A DNA stretch of 64,000 nt from Symsagittifera roscoffensis (GCF_963678635.1 NC_087063.1:70327617-70391616); one strand, 5' to 3'; positions 37,486 through 48,833 are shown, counted from the stretch's first letter. Notes: generated from the sequence alone by a model not told the origin. Numbers and translations: made by a program.

Positions 37486-38689
37486 CGATGCTGATCTATC
37501 TAAGTACAACCCAGGGTACGCCACAAATCCTTGCTACTCTACAAAATTAAAAAAATCGCGTCAAGAAAATTGGTTTATTCTTTCGATTTTTCGTCTAATT
37601 TCGAGCTATTTTCGAGCTAATAAGGCAAGCGTGTAGGCTTACAATAGCTTATTTATGCTTATTTTAAGCCATGAAAAATTAGTTTTTCTCAACTAAAGTT
37701 AGTAACCGGCTACCCTTTTTGTTTCTCTGAGAAGTTTAGCCTGTATTAGATTTGAGAATAATTTAAAAGTATTGGGTAGTCTTTCAAATTATTTACCAAA
37801 AAATTGAATGAGTTCCATGAGTCTTATAAAGTATTTGGAATTTTAATCTCACAATTTTGCTAGCTTATCAAATGGTTAAAACTTTAGACAAATGCGTTGC
37901 AGTTCGTTTCTTGCGTTTTTGGGTTGAGATTGCGAAAGGTAATGTTCAAACAAATCAAAAACTGTGTCTTGGTGACTGATTATAAGTTTTTCCAGTCTAA
38001 ATTTTGATTTTTAACTTAAGACTAAAAATTAGTGATGGCCAAGTCTTTTTTTTGGTTCGCAAGTATGCTTTTTATCTTTTAGTAGTCACATAACATTTGA
38101 TCTAAAAGAACAATTGCTTTAATATAAAAAAAATGATTAGAGGGCAAAAATTATAAAATTCATCTAGATCATATTAAAACACAAACTTTTAAAGCGTTGA
38201 GTTTTTGTTCTGAGTGTTTTTGCAAAAACTAATCGCTTTTAGTTTGAAGTTTTTCACAGAAAATAAAATATTATTCATAGATTAGGTATAGAAGAAATGT
38301 AAGAATGTAAGGAGCAGTCACAAAAAGCAATCAGGGTAGCAGATTGCTGTGCAAGTAGCACACAATGTTTCGTCGACCACATTCGTAAAATACTACAAAA
38401 AAAAGTTTATCTTCAAATTAGGGTCGCTTTTTTGCGTGTTGTGCTAAAAGAACAATACAAACAGGTAAAAAAATAGTGCATTAGGCATAAAGCACTACAA
38501 TTGTCTACAATAATTGAAAAAATGAAGTAGAAAAATATAAACAAAAACCTCTAAAATTTATCCTAAGTTTTTGCACTTAAAGTTTTAAATTCTATGAAAA
38601 CTTTTATGGCAAAGAAAGTGCTTAATTAAGCTTCCAAAACTAGTTTTCTTTTTATTACAAGCAAGTTTTTTTGCCTAAGTGGTCATCCT

Positions 38690-38770
38690 TAAAAAATTAA
38701 ACACATCCGAATACAAAGTTCCTCCACATTTTTTAAATGGTCGGAACAATGAGACATATTATAAAAACAA
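38690..38770 (-). repeat. Partial R1 repeat copy, minus strand
   Basis: The reverse complement reads GTTCCGACCATTTAAAAAATG, then GGAGGAACTTTGTATTCGG, the start of the R1 family. Confidence 0.55.
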
Positions 38771-39266
38771 ACAGATGAGAGAACTAACTAAATGATTACC
38801 GATATCAACAAACGAAAAGCTGGTCGTTTTCTGCGAGTAGCCCAATATGTTCCGCGCACAGTAATCATTGCAATAAAAACTATGGGCAACAAACAAAAAT
38901 GAAGACTCAATTTTCTCTAAAGTTTTTTTATTAAATATTTTTTTGGAGGAACGAGATTGAAATAAAGTTCAAAAGTTGGGTGTAATTTTCAAATGTGATT
39001 TTGCGTGATTTTATTCAAAAAAAAGTGAAGATAGAAAAATAAAATAATCTTATCTAATTGCACAAAATAACTTGCGTCCTATTGTTGCTACTTATTTTTA
39101 ATCTTACATAAATAAGTTTTCTTAGTTCACCTGAAATTAAAATATTTTCTACTCGCGCACGAGACACCTGGAAACAACGACACGTTTCAAGACAACGACC
39201 ATACTAATTGTAATCTGGCTCATAAAGTTTTTTATATTCCGTGTTTGTGTAGTTGAGCACTTGATC

Positions 39267-42222
39267 ATGTTCCCGCTGCGTCTGGTCAGTGGCATCTCCC
39301 AGATCACTGGAACTGGGGACGGGGACTTCGTGGACAGACTCAACCACAGATACACTCCCATTGTGCTCATCGTTTTCGCTATATTGGTGAGTAATTTTTT
39401 CTTCAAACAATTTGATCATCAAGTGTTTTTGAGGATCTATTACCGTTTTTTACTTGATAACCAATTCAATGGGTTAGCTATAGTTTAATTATCTTTTTAA
39501 TTAACGTATTCTATTTTTTCGTTGAGAATTTTTTTTCGAATTATCTTCAGACTTATCAGCCCCATATCAAAAAAGGAGATCAAAGAAATTATGACACGCT
39601 GAGGGTTTAAATAGGCTTTACAAAAACCAGAGCACAGCCACTGCATCACAACGAAATTTTTCTCTTAACAAGTAGAAATTTTTTCTGATGCATGGCTAAT
39701 AACCTTACTCACTTCTAATTTTCAATTGACAATTAGTACAAAAGTTCATTTTGGACCATTTTAACAAGCTTAATTGCACATTTCAGACGACGACTAAACA
39801 GTACGTGGGTGAACCGATTCAGTGTTGGGCTCCAAATCACTTCTCCCATGCATGGATCGAATACACAAACCACGTAAAACCTGTTATTTTTAGTCTTTTT
39901 ATTTAATCGTCTTATCCCAATTACCATTTGTCAGTGAATTTAAATATGCTTTTTTTGTTTTCAAAAAGAAAAGTTCAAAGGGTAAAGTGCAAAGAAAAGT
40001 TCAGAGTGAAAACTGTCAAAAGTATGCAAAGTAACCATTGCTGGTCGTTTAAAAGATAATGCAACCAACTTTCGATTTTTTTTTATTATAGATTTTGGTA
40101 TATTTTCTAGAGTTCCGAGTTTTAAGGGCCATGGCTGAGGGTCTTTAAGAAGTAAGAGTATCCGGGTAGTTATACCCATGATTTGACCAGATTTATGATC
40201 CTTTTTAAAGATTTGCTGGGTGTCCAACACTTACTTCCTCCCCCTCAACACCCCCTACATCAGACAAGACACCCCCGAGAAACAGGGCTCATACGTGACC
40301 TACTACCAGTGGGTGCCTCTGGCCCTGGCTGCCATGTCCCTCCTGTTCTACATGCCGCGCAAACTGTGGCGCACTGCTGGAAAGAGGAGTGGCCTGGATA
40401 TTGACAACATAGTGGTGACTGCGACCACATTCGAGAATGCAGTCAGCTCTGAAGTGAGAGACAAGACGATAGAACACATTGCCAAACATCTCGACAGGTA
40501 TGAAGACTCTATGTCAGAAATATCGGAACACCCCCCCCCCCCCCCCCCCAGTCCCCACACCACTTCGACTATTAGAAAAAAAAGTACTGAAATTATGACC
40601 AAGTGAACAATATCCCCCTAAATCAATGGGGGGTCCAAACTCTCATATGGAGTAAAAAAACAGATAAATTTTACAAAAAAAACTAGTTTTGAAGCCAAAG
40701 ATGGATACAAGGGATCGACTTAACAATTCCCCTTTCTTGATTGTTAAATAGATTACTTGCAGCGACTTTTGACCAATCAGTATGCAGCAAAAATCGAACT
40801 TATATATAACACTCTAGTGCGAATTTACTGTTTTTATTTAAAGGGGTGGAGATTTTTTAGTAGATACAATAAGGGGGGATTGTTAAGTAGATCCAAAATA
40901 AGTAAGCATGTGGTTGACAACTTAACACTTCAGTCTAATTTTTTTTATTTTTAGATGATTCAAAAAATTTGCACGCCAAAAGTTTGCTTTTAATTTATCC
41001 TACTAAGGTAATTAAGTTTTATTAATTATGCCATAAAAGTTCAAGTATTCATTTTTGGTTCAGGTACTTGGGCAGTCAACGTGAATACCGACGAGGCTGC
41101 TGGCCCAAGTGCAAACAGATGGTCTGCGTCACGTGTAACAGACGCAACGGGACCTACCTCGGGCTTTTCTACCTATTCTCAAAGTTCATCTACATCTTCA
41201 ACGGGATTGTCCAACTAGTCGCGCTAAACGAATTCCTCGGAGACCGCTATTCCTTATATGGTTTGGCAGCGCTGCTGGATTTTATAAATGGCGTAACGTG
41301 GCAAACTTCGAGAAGATTTCCACGAATAACGATGTGTGACTTCAGCATCCGAGTCATGGGTCATAACGTTCATGATTACACTGTTCAGTGTGTACTACCT
41401 GTGAATTTGTTCAATGAGATGATTTTCTTCTTTGTCTGGTGGTGGCTCGTTATAATCACTATCTGCACGTGTATTAACTTCGTAGAATGGGCGTTCAAAC
41501 TAATTTTCGCAGTCGATAGGATTCTGTATATCAAGAAACATTTGAAGTTCATGGACCGCTACGACAGATCCGAACATCGGAAGCTCCTCGCGATGTTTGT
41601 TAACCATTACTTGAAACCCGACGGCGTCTTCATCATTCGGCTGCTGGCGAAGAACACGAACACTCTGATGACGTCGGAACTCGTGGCGAAGTTGTGGGAT
41701 AACTATAAGGAAAAACATACCGAGAGGTTACCCGAGCTGACGAAAACTTCTCTGAATCCGTCGGCGGAGAGTACTTGTTCACGCAAGCATATGAACCACC
41801 TGCATCACACGACAAACATGCAGCCGTTTCACTTGGAGGTGAGATGCAGAAATGTTAGTTTACAACATTAATACTTGTTGATCAAACACCGATAATTAGT
41901 TTATCTTAACCACGAGGTATTGATGGCCATAAAACCAGAGAAGCTTAATCCATAATTATTTTTTGAACGTTTAGAAATCTAAAATCTTATTGGCTTCTAA
42001 AATTAAAATAAATATTGAAGCCTGGTCAAAACTGAGCGTCTAACAATTACAGTTATTGACAATGAACGAAAATTGTTTTTTTTTGTAAAAAGTTTTTTTT
42101 TACCTTTTCAGCCGAACGACACCAATTGGTACGAGCCTCGATTCAAACCAGAAGCTCCGCCGAACATACCACCGCCCATGTTTCTAGCGGGGAGCCCGGA
42201 AAGCATGATCAAGGTACTCTAA
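39267..42222 (+). CDS. Innexin gap-junction channel subunit, 5 exons, 459 aa
   Basis: Exons are 39267-39386, 39787-39873, 40211-40497, 41064-41838 and 42112-42222. They have GT/AG borders and compatible phases (0, 0, 2, 0). Innexins form four-helix hexameric or octameric hemichannels linking cells. Visible marks are FVDRLNHRYT before TM1 (about 31-45); the first extracellular loop with YVGEPIQCW (Cys53) and CWVSNTYFLP (Cys71); the innexin signature YYQWVP (100-105) opening TM2; TM3 with YLFSKFIYIFN; the second loop with Cys256 and Cys274; and TM4 rich in FFVWWW. Each extracellular loop has two cysteines, as in the family. The cytoplasmic loop is unusual: RRGCWPKCKQMVCVTC gives Cys177, 181, 186 and 189. 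The start is ATG 39267; an upstream in-frame TTG is not needed. The last exon ends MIKVL-stop, but AAG|GTACTC just before it could be a further donor, so the C-terminus is less certain. Exons are GC-richer than introns. Confidence 0.92.
40530..40549. repeat. Poly-C tract beside innexin exon 3
   Basis: An 18-19 base C run starts about 33 bases after the exon 3 donor. It lies in intron 3 under the chosen splice. Reading through it would give a poly-Pro tail and an early stop at about 40,606, a possible retained-intron isoform. Confidence 0.7.
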
Positions 42223-43067
42223 ATTCTACATATTCACTGCACTCTTACATTTCATTGAGCTCCTGAGTAGTCGAAGATTTCAGAGCCTCACGAGATACCT
42301 GCAAGATGGCAGGAAAAGATACACCAATCATGATTTTTTGAGATCTATCTTATCAGGTTTTTATTTCTTTAGTTAGATTTTGAACATTCCTTTTTAGGGT
42401 CCTGAGATCCAGCAATCCTAGATGTCAATTACTTGTGTAGATTCCTCTTGTCTTCTCAATCCTATTGTATAGTTTTACGAAATAGTTTTTGTATAATCAC
42501 AAAAAAACTCATTTATATAATTGACCATCTGTGATGAACACAATTTTATTTAGTTTTGATGTCAAAAATTTTTTCCTAAATTTGATTTGTAACTGAATTT
42601 AAAATGCTTCGATGATTTGAGTGTATATATTTTTGGGTAACATCATTTTCAATTGAGTTTTAATTATTTCCGTTTTTCGCAAAGTAAGAACAGTTTTGCT
42701 TTGTCTTCTTCATAAAATTTCGCCCTGAAATTTGTTGCCTGCGACAATAAAAATGATGCCAGGTGATCCATCTCGTTGAATTTTACGATTCATAAACATG
42801 GATCCATTTTTGTGCAGACATCTGCGCTATTTCAAAATTCCAAACAGTGATCCTTTTCCAATTGTTCCAAGCGTTTTGGTTACTTGTTTTTATTGTACCC
42901 AGTGTCGATGTCTGAATAAGAAAACCATCGTCGGCGACCATTGGCAACCAAAGCAAATGCAAAATAACGAAAAACCAAAAAAGGAATAAATATAAATTTA
43001 TTTATTTGGTCACGGTTACAATAGCAAAAGCCTTAGTGACTTGTTCAGAAAAGCAAATTTAATTACA
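42223..43067 (+). promoter_or_regulatory. Innexin 3' region and promoter side of the G-alpha-like gene
   Basis: This 845-bp spacer is AT-rich and without a coding signal. ATAAATATAAATTTATTTATT near 42,985-43,008 is TATA-like and sits about 70 bases before the next start codon. It could serve as a promoter element or be chance in such AT-rich DNA. Confidence 0.35.
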
Positions 43068-44492
43068 ATGGGCGCGTCTACAAGCTCAAGAAAAAATTTA
43101 CAAAACTCTTCCGAAACTTCAACTGATAAAGATAAAAAAGATTCAAATATTATCGACGAGAAACGCGATGACAAGGCAACGGAGCCGATTACAGACGACG
43201 TATCTGACGTTGAGTTCGTATCCAATCACAATCGAGAAAAACCAAATAAGACGCCTAATGGACATCAAACAGTGGACGAAGACGCAGCTAGTGCAAATAA
43301 ACATGCAAAAAACGACGCTACCTCTCAGCCGACAAGTGACCAAGTCGAAATTATTGGAGCTGTTGACGAATTTGAAACATACTCAAATCAGCCAGCGGAC
43401 TCAGGAAACAAAAACGTGTTCCAAAAGTCATCTCAAAATATAAATTCAAAAAATTGTAGGCCTCAAAAACAAGGAAGTTTGCTTTCTGATGTCGAAAATC
43501 TGGAAGGTGAAGAGTCGCTAGAAGCAATTGAGTCAGCGAGGTCTGCCGAGCAGTCAAAAGCTGACGTCAATATTCTGCTAATCGGTCTTGTCGGCTCCGG
43601 GAAGACTACTTTGAAGAAACATATGCAGCTAAGTTTGGGCAAAGGGTACTCAATAGACGATCGCAAAGAGTACCGAAGGTTGATTCGCAGATACATTTTG
43701 CAACAGAGTTTAGAATTGGTTCTGGAAAATTGGTCTTATCTGAACAGCCTTGAGAGCGATGATCGAAAACCATTCACTCAATTCATGCAATATTGCATAA
43801 ATAAAGAGATCAAAATAAGACCATATATTCCATTGTGTAATCATACACAAGAAGCTCTGAAGACGCTCTGGTCCGAAAAAAGGTTCCAAGAAATGTACCA
43901 TAACAACCCAGTTTGGCGAGACACCTCTTTAGATCTGTTTTGCTCACGGTGCACAGAAATCGGAAACGATGGATATCTTCCAACTGATACGGACATCATT
44001 CGCTATTACGGATGTCTGGAAAAACACAAAACGCTCTACGTTGAGATCAATAAACCGAAGACCTTAACTGTCGAAGTTTCAGAGTTCCGACAGCCGAAAT
44101 CCCAGCAGCTGAAATCATGCAATGCCGCAATGTTTTTTGTAGACATTAGTCAAATCGATACGGATCATCATAAGTGTTCGCTTAAAGCAGCGCTCAAAAG
44201 TTTCAACTCCGTTATCAATCAAAAAGAACTAGAAAACAAAACAGTGTTTTTGTTCTTCACAAAACAAGATGTGCTTGCGGCAAAATTGCACCAAATTGAC
44301 CTCAAGTCTATCTTCCCCGGATTGAAAAAAGACGCGAGCTGTGATCAAGTTAGCAAACAAGTTCTGAAGATGTTTCAAGAAAGATGCGACGAAAGAAACA
44401 TTCATCACTTTTTCATGAATGCTTTGGATTTTGGTAAATCCCAAGAAATTTTACAAGAAGTGTTCAAAATTGTACATTCTAATTTTAAATGA
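43068..44492 (+). CDS. Divergent, intronless G-protein alpha subunit-like protein, 474 aa
   Basis: The start is ATG 43068 (context ACAATGG); the frame is open 27 bases further up but without an ATG. MGASTS fits the N-myristoylation consensus (Gly2, Ser6) used by many G-alphas. Residues about 10-160 are a Ser/Asp/Lys/Gln-rich, probably disordered extension; normal G-alphas are about 350-400 aa. The Ras-like core begins at 166 with a Walker A, GLVGSGKTT (173-181; family GxGESGKST). A helical domain of normal length follows, including FQEMYHNNPVWRDTSLDLFC and GYLPTDTDIIR. Switch I is altered: the arginine finger position is Tyr314 (DIIRYYG) and the Mg-binding TTG motif is missing. Switch II has VEVSEFRQ (335-342) where DVGGQR is expected, so the catalytic Gln and the Gly hinge are absent. 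FFTKQD (396-401) stands for NKxD and MNALD for TCAT. The chain stops six or so residues short of the receptor-binding tail. It is probably a retrogene with a nucleotide-binding but GTPase-poor product. Confidence 0.85.
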   Translation: MGASTSSRKNLQNSSETSTDKDKKDSNIIDEKRDDKATEPITDDVSDVEFVSNHNREKPNKTPNGHQTVDEDAASANKHAKNDATSQPTSDQVEIIGAVDEFETYSNQPADSGNKNVFQKSSQNINSKNCRPQKQGSLLSDVENLEGEESLEAIESARSAEQSKADVNILLIGLVGSGKTTLKKHMQLSLGKGYSIDDRKEYRRLIRRYILQQSLELVLENWSYLNSLESDDRKPFTQFMQYCINKEIKIRPYIPLCNHTQEALKTLWSEKRFQEMYHNNPVWRDTSLDLFCSRCTEIGNDGYLPTDTDIIRYYGCLEKHKTLYVEINKPKTLTVEVSEFRQPKSQQLKSCNAAMFFVDISQIDTDHHKCSLKAALKSFNSVINQKELENKTVFLFFTKQDVLAAKLHQIDLKSIFPGLKKDASCDQVSKQVLKMFQERCDERNIHHFFMNALDFGKSQEILQEVFKIVHSNFK

Positions 44493-45280
44493 AGTAGCAT
44501 CACAGTTGACATTAATTTAGAAAATATTTTGAAATTATCGTATATTTCACTTGGTGAAAAATGGTTTTCAAATTCAAGCTAGCAAAAAACAAATCTGTGC
44601 CAGCTATCCAGAATTTTTGTTGAAGTTAATTCGTAGCCCATTGAATTACATGGTTTCTCTTTTTTCTTGATATGTGTCGGGTTTCCATAAAATGTTGATC
44701 TGAAAAATTTTTGAGCGAGCCGAAATTAACCTATAAAAATGTTTGATATGTACTCTAATTTTTGCGCGTGGCCCCTGATTGGGTTAACCAACTTGAGCTT
44801 TAAATCTGTCTTTCAAAGATACTTGCATACCGTGCCCTAGTTTTCCGCAACGTTTTTTAGCCGTGAAAGCATTTTTAAGTTCAAGTTGATATCAAACTTG
44901 TTTTCAATCAAGGCAAAGTTCTGTAGATTAATAAACAATCGTAATAAATTTTTTCCAAGTTGTGCAATAGCCAAACAATATAGAAAATTGATCTTGGAAA
45001 GAGCACCAACTTGAGCAAGCGCAGAAAATAGTTCAACCTGTTGAAGCGCCGCTGAGAACTTTCTATTAAGGAATATCTTATATAGACCTGATTGTTTAAT
45101 CTATGTAACATTGATCCAGAAAAGCACTTGCTTGGAACAAAATAGCACTTTGTTGTCTGATTTTTAGACATGTAAACAATATATTTTTTAAGTTGCTTAA
45201 TTGCATCTTGAAAAAGTTGATAAATTTATTTTTGTGATCTGTCTTTTGAGGCCAATCTCTCCTTAATTGTTATATAACTT
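44493..45280. other. 3' flank of the G-alpha-like gene, no gene seen
   Basis: AT-rich. No poly(A) tract directly after the stop that would prove retroposition, and no clear AATAAA within the first 100 bases. An 87-codon minus-strand ORF (45171-44908) has no recognisable motif. Confidence 0.35.
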
Positions 45281-45304
45281 TGGACTGTTATGTTCTCGCA
45301 ATGA

Positions 45305-45415
45305 AGGTTCTTGGATAATAATTGATTATAATCAATTTTTGTGGTCAAAATGTAGGCATTATAATCGATTATAGTTTCACTTTGAGACCACGCAACCGAT
45401 TATAATCCAATATTT
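45305..45415. repeat. Palindromic AATCGATTATA-rich segment
   Basis: TTGTGGTCAAAATG and CACTTTGAGACCACGCAA form an imperfect stem around a TAATCGATTATA centre. Outer TGATTATAATC and GATTATAATCC blocks repeat the motif. Possible small MITE. Confidence 0.4.
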
Positions 45416-45417
45416 AT

Positions 45418-45704
45418 AAGAAATCGGTGCTTAATCTGGATGCTTCCAGAGACCCATCTGAGGCTCTGATTCCACCCCGAAAATATAACTTTCCAGAAGT
45501 TGCTATTTTTCGAGAAAACGCCATTTTTTTTTTAATTTTGAAATTTAAGAAATACTTTTAGAAAAAATAAAAATAATAGATTTTTTCCTTTTCAAAAATC
45601 AGTGCTTAAGCTGGATGCTACCAGAGACCCGTCTGAGATTCTGATTCTACTCAAAAAATATGACCTTCCAGAAATTGCTGGTTTTCCAGAAAACGCCATT
45701 TTTG
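45418..45704 (+). repeat. Tandem duplication of about 175 bp
   Basis: Two copies (about 45,418-45,528 and 45,593-45,704) share GCTTAAGCTGGATGCTNCCAG, AGACCCRTCTGAG, TTCTGATTC and GAAAACGCCATTTTT, separated by an AT-rich spacer. They differ at scattered positions, so the duplication is not recent. Confidence 0.75.
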
Positions 45705-45944
45705 TAAAAAAAAAAATATGAAATTTTCCAATTACTTTAAAAAATATTTGCTGCTTAAATAACTATCTATATTTACACATTAACGTTCTATGTCTCAGTC
45801 AGTATATACTGGGTAGACATATAGTGGGTATCTTATTTTCCCTTAGCCTATCTTCTTCAGATAGTTCGTATGTTTACTAAAATTTAATTGCCTAAGTTGT
45901 TTGATTTTTTTTGTAAATGTATTTGTATGTCTGAAGAAATAAAT

Positions 45945-45946
<2 letters not shown>

Positions 45947-45976
<30 letters not shown>

Positions 45977-45977
45977 T
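45947..45977. repeat. (TTTC)n microsatellite
   Basis: About eight units of TTTC, directly after AATAAATTC. Confidence 0.9.
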
Positions 45978-46074
45978 TTCCAAGTTTTCTGCAACATTTT
46001 TTAGCTGTTTCTGCATTGATCACAGCCTACTCGATTTATCCATCTGTTCACATTTAGTGAAAATTAGCAAAATC

Positions 46075-46215
46075 ATACATTCGCACATACCCTCCCTCCC
46101 TTCACCTACCCAACCCTACCTACGCCACCCCTCCTACCCTCACCCCCACATAACCCCCACATACTTCCCACACCTACTCACACACAACTCCCTTCATCCC
46201 ACACACCTACTTCAC
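46075..46215. repeat. C-rich low-complexity tract
   Basis: An irregular CCCTACC/CCCACA run on the plus strand, very unlike the surrounding AT-rich DNA. A G-rich counterpart follows (46,250-46,380), so the two could pair. The open frame across it is compositional and not a gene. Confidence 0.6.
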
Positions 46216-46389
46216 ACGACACTTAAATTTTTGGGGGTTCATAAAAATCTGTAAGGTGAGGGGTTCTTAAAGGTGTGTGTGCGTTTTACGGGGGTAGGGG
46301 CACGCGTACGGTATTTTTCACGTATTCTTACAGTAAATGTAAGTAAGGGGTAATGGCGGGGAGGTGAGATGGTGGTAGTGGAGAAAAAA

Positions 46390-47080
46390 GAATGATGGGA
46401 TCCTGTGTGAAGTATTATCGATTATATTAGATTTAATTTGATTTCTACTTTATTTGTTTTCTGATCGCTTAATAACCCATTAGAATCGATTTTTTTAAAG
46501 AATTTTAAGGAGACAGACCATGAAAATCCATTATAATTGATTCTTATCTATGGGACTTCTTTGCGGGTTGCTGTTTTTTGTTCCAACTTTTGTGAGAAAA
46601 ATAGAGACTAGTTTTTTTTTGTTCAGACCAATTTCCAAAAGAATATTTCCTCACGGATACTAATATCTGGAACTTCTTGGTCCCCGCGGGTTGCATGCAC
46701 AATTGAATAATTTAGAGTTTCATGCTGAATTTAGAATTATTGAATCGTGGAAAATCATCCCGCATTATCAAATCTTTCTAAATTGAATAAGGGCAAGCTA
46801 ATTGGTCTTTTTGATATCACACACTACTCAATTTTTCACACTTAAAATTTAACTTTGACTGCATTAGTAGTTAGGCCATTATTTCGTTCATCATAAGTTT
46901 TTCGACACCAGTTGAAGTGCAGTCAACAAATATAGGGCTTTAGATAAGTTTCGCAGAAAGTATACTTGTATTGTTTCCAACACCAATAGTTGAAGGAAGT
47001 ATTTACCAATGTTTGAGCTTTTTTTGCCCGCGTCGGCAAAATAAGAAGTTGTTTGTTTTTATTGACTGTGATATTTATAA
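46390..47080. other. Non-coding stretch
   Basis: No recognised feature apart from more ATCGATTATA/TTATAATTGATT blocks, similar to those at 45.3 kb. Confidence 0.3.
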
Positions 47081-47088
47081 CAAAGTTC

Positions 47089-47276
47089 GGCTCTTTTTCC
47101 TCTTCCCCCCACCTGCAGTTTTTTAGTAGTAAATATACTGTTCACATTGACCGAACGTTAATTGAAAATTTACATGCGGACTAATTAGGCTATGCCAGAC
47201 ATATTTGGTCTTCATTCTAACTTTGTAAAACTACTCGTTACACCATAAAAATGATGGTGGTGTGAGGTAGGGGGGT
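47089..47276 (+). mobile_element. MITE family A copy with eroded right end
   Basis: It starts GGCTCTTTTTCCTC and keeps the family interior: CCCACCTGCA, GTTCACATTG, GACTAATTAGGCTATG, TTTGTAAAACTACTCGTTAC and GTGTGAGGTAGGGGGG. The final GGAAAAAGAGCC of the right inverted repeat is lost. It is older than the copies at 60-62 kb. Confidence 0.7.
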
Positions 47277-47800
47277 GTAATTCAAGATATACAACTCAAC
47301 AATTGCTTAGAAGTTCTTAGAAGATATTCTCCTATATGAGCGGTCATTGAAATGACTAACAAAGTTGCTCCTAATTTCTGGTAGATTAGGGTTTTTGCAC
47401 TAGAAGAACCCTAATCTACCCCCAAAATAATTTTAAATTGAGGAAAAGACGGCGTTGAAGGCGTTTTATTCGCCAAAGTTGAGAAAACTATTGACAAAAT
47501 TTTATACTGACAACAAAATAATAGATATCAAAAGCGTAAGCACTTTTTGTGAGTCTCACAAAAAATTCTGCTAGGATTAGGTATTTTTCATTAAACCACC
47601 AGATGAAAAAATTATGCAATTGATCTGAACAAAAAGTCAAACAACTATTGAATGCAAAAAAGAAGTATCAGTACTGTAAGCTAAGAAATCATTTGTCAAA
47701 AGCTTGTAAAAAAAACTGTTTACCTCAATTTGCTTATTGCTTACTAGAAAAAAAACATAGACAACTTTAAAATCGAAAAGAGTAAAGAACGCAAGGAAAC

Positions 47801-47868
47801 GACTGACATATTATTTGAAAAAAGACTGACATATTGAGAAAAAGACTGACAAATTATTTGAAAAAAAG
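47801..47868 (+). repeat. Short tandem repeat, AAAGACTGACATATT unit
   Basis: GACTGACATATTATTTGAAA is repeated about three times with small length changes. Confidence 0.75.
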
Positions 47869-48833
47869 CTTCAACTTGCAAACTTCCAATTTTAAGGAAA
47901 AAAACATATGCCCATTAGGCTCTTTGATTCTCGCGAACAAATTTTCTTAACCCTTTTTTGATAAAAATTACGCAATTCGAGAAAACTAGATCAAAAGTTG
48001 AAATTTTTTTTTCGCTGGGTGATAATTAAATTCCAGGTTCAAAATTAGAAGCTGATCACGTTTTTCGTGACCGTTACAATTTTGCTGTTTGATAGTTTGC
48101 CTTCTTTTTAACAAAAGAAATGATTTGAACTTAAAAAGAAATCAAAAGGCATTCATAAAAAAATCAAAATTGAGTGTGAACAAACTTGAAGATTTTTTTT
48201 TCAAATAAAAAAGTACAAAAATACCAAGACCTATATAAGAGTACTCGTTCATTACTCTTAAAAACCTTTTGCTTTAAAAATAATCTGAATGATGATCAAT
48301 CTCTTGTAGTAACAAACTTTTTGTGCTTGGTGTGAATTTTTTTGCCAGAAAAATTTTGAATTTTTTACTTGTCAATTTGAACGGATTTTTAAAAATAAAA
48401 TCTGGAATAAATTGGAGCCCAAAATTTCAGAAAAAAACATCAGCTTTGATTATTCGTATAAGCCTTGTTAAAAACTGCCAAATTAACCACCAATTTGGTA
48501 TAGGAAAATTGCAAAAAAGTTTTCGTTGATGCAATGATTGCGCGAACAAACGCAAAATTAAAATCTTGTATTTGAAATTGCGCTTGGGGACATAGCTTTG
48601 AAAAAAATGAATTAAAAAAAATTGATTCGAATTTAAAAAATGAATTAAAAAAATGTGGTTTTTTTTCGCCAAAACTGTTTAAAATACGGTAAAAGTGAGT
48701 CAGTTAATCCAGGGTTTTGCCCTGTTACGAGTAAACGTGTTGATTTCGATGCCAATTGTTTTAAAAATTGCGCCAATTAATTTCTAAAAAAAAACATCTA
48801 TAGTGTAAAACTCGTTTTACTTGTTCACTGACT

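Larger units (their letters stand above)
34053..39266. other. Gene-free AT-rich region upstream of innexin
   Basis: No exon, RNA gene or element with defined ends was recognised. A 113-codon ORF at 34,399-34,740 has no motif and no conserved look. R1-like blocks occur near 37,570-37,690 (plus) and 38,690-38,770 (minus). The innexin promoter and any 5' UTR exon should lie in the last part but cannot be pinned down. Confidence 0.4.

Noticed and set aside
43041-43067. Upstream extension of the G-alpha-like frame
   Set aside because: It starts at TTG; the first ATG (43,068) has a good context and gives the myristoylation motif.
46057-46254. Pro/His-rich ORF
   Set aside because: It is a by-product of the C-rich low-complexity tract.
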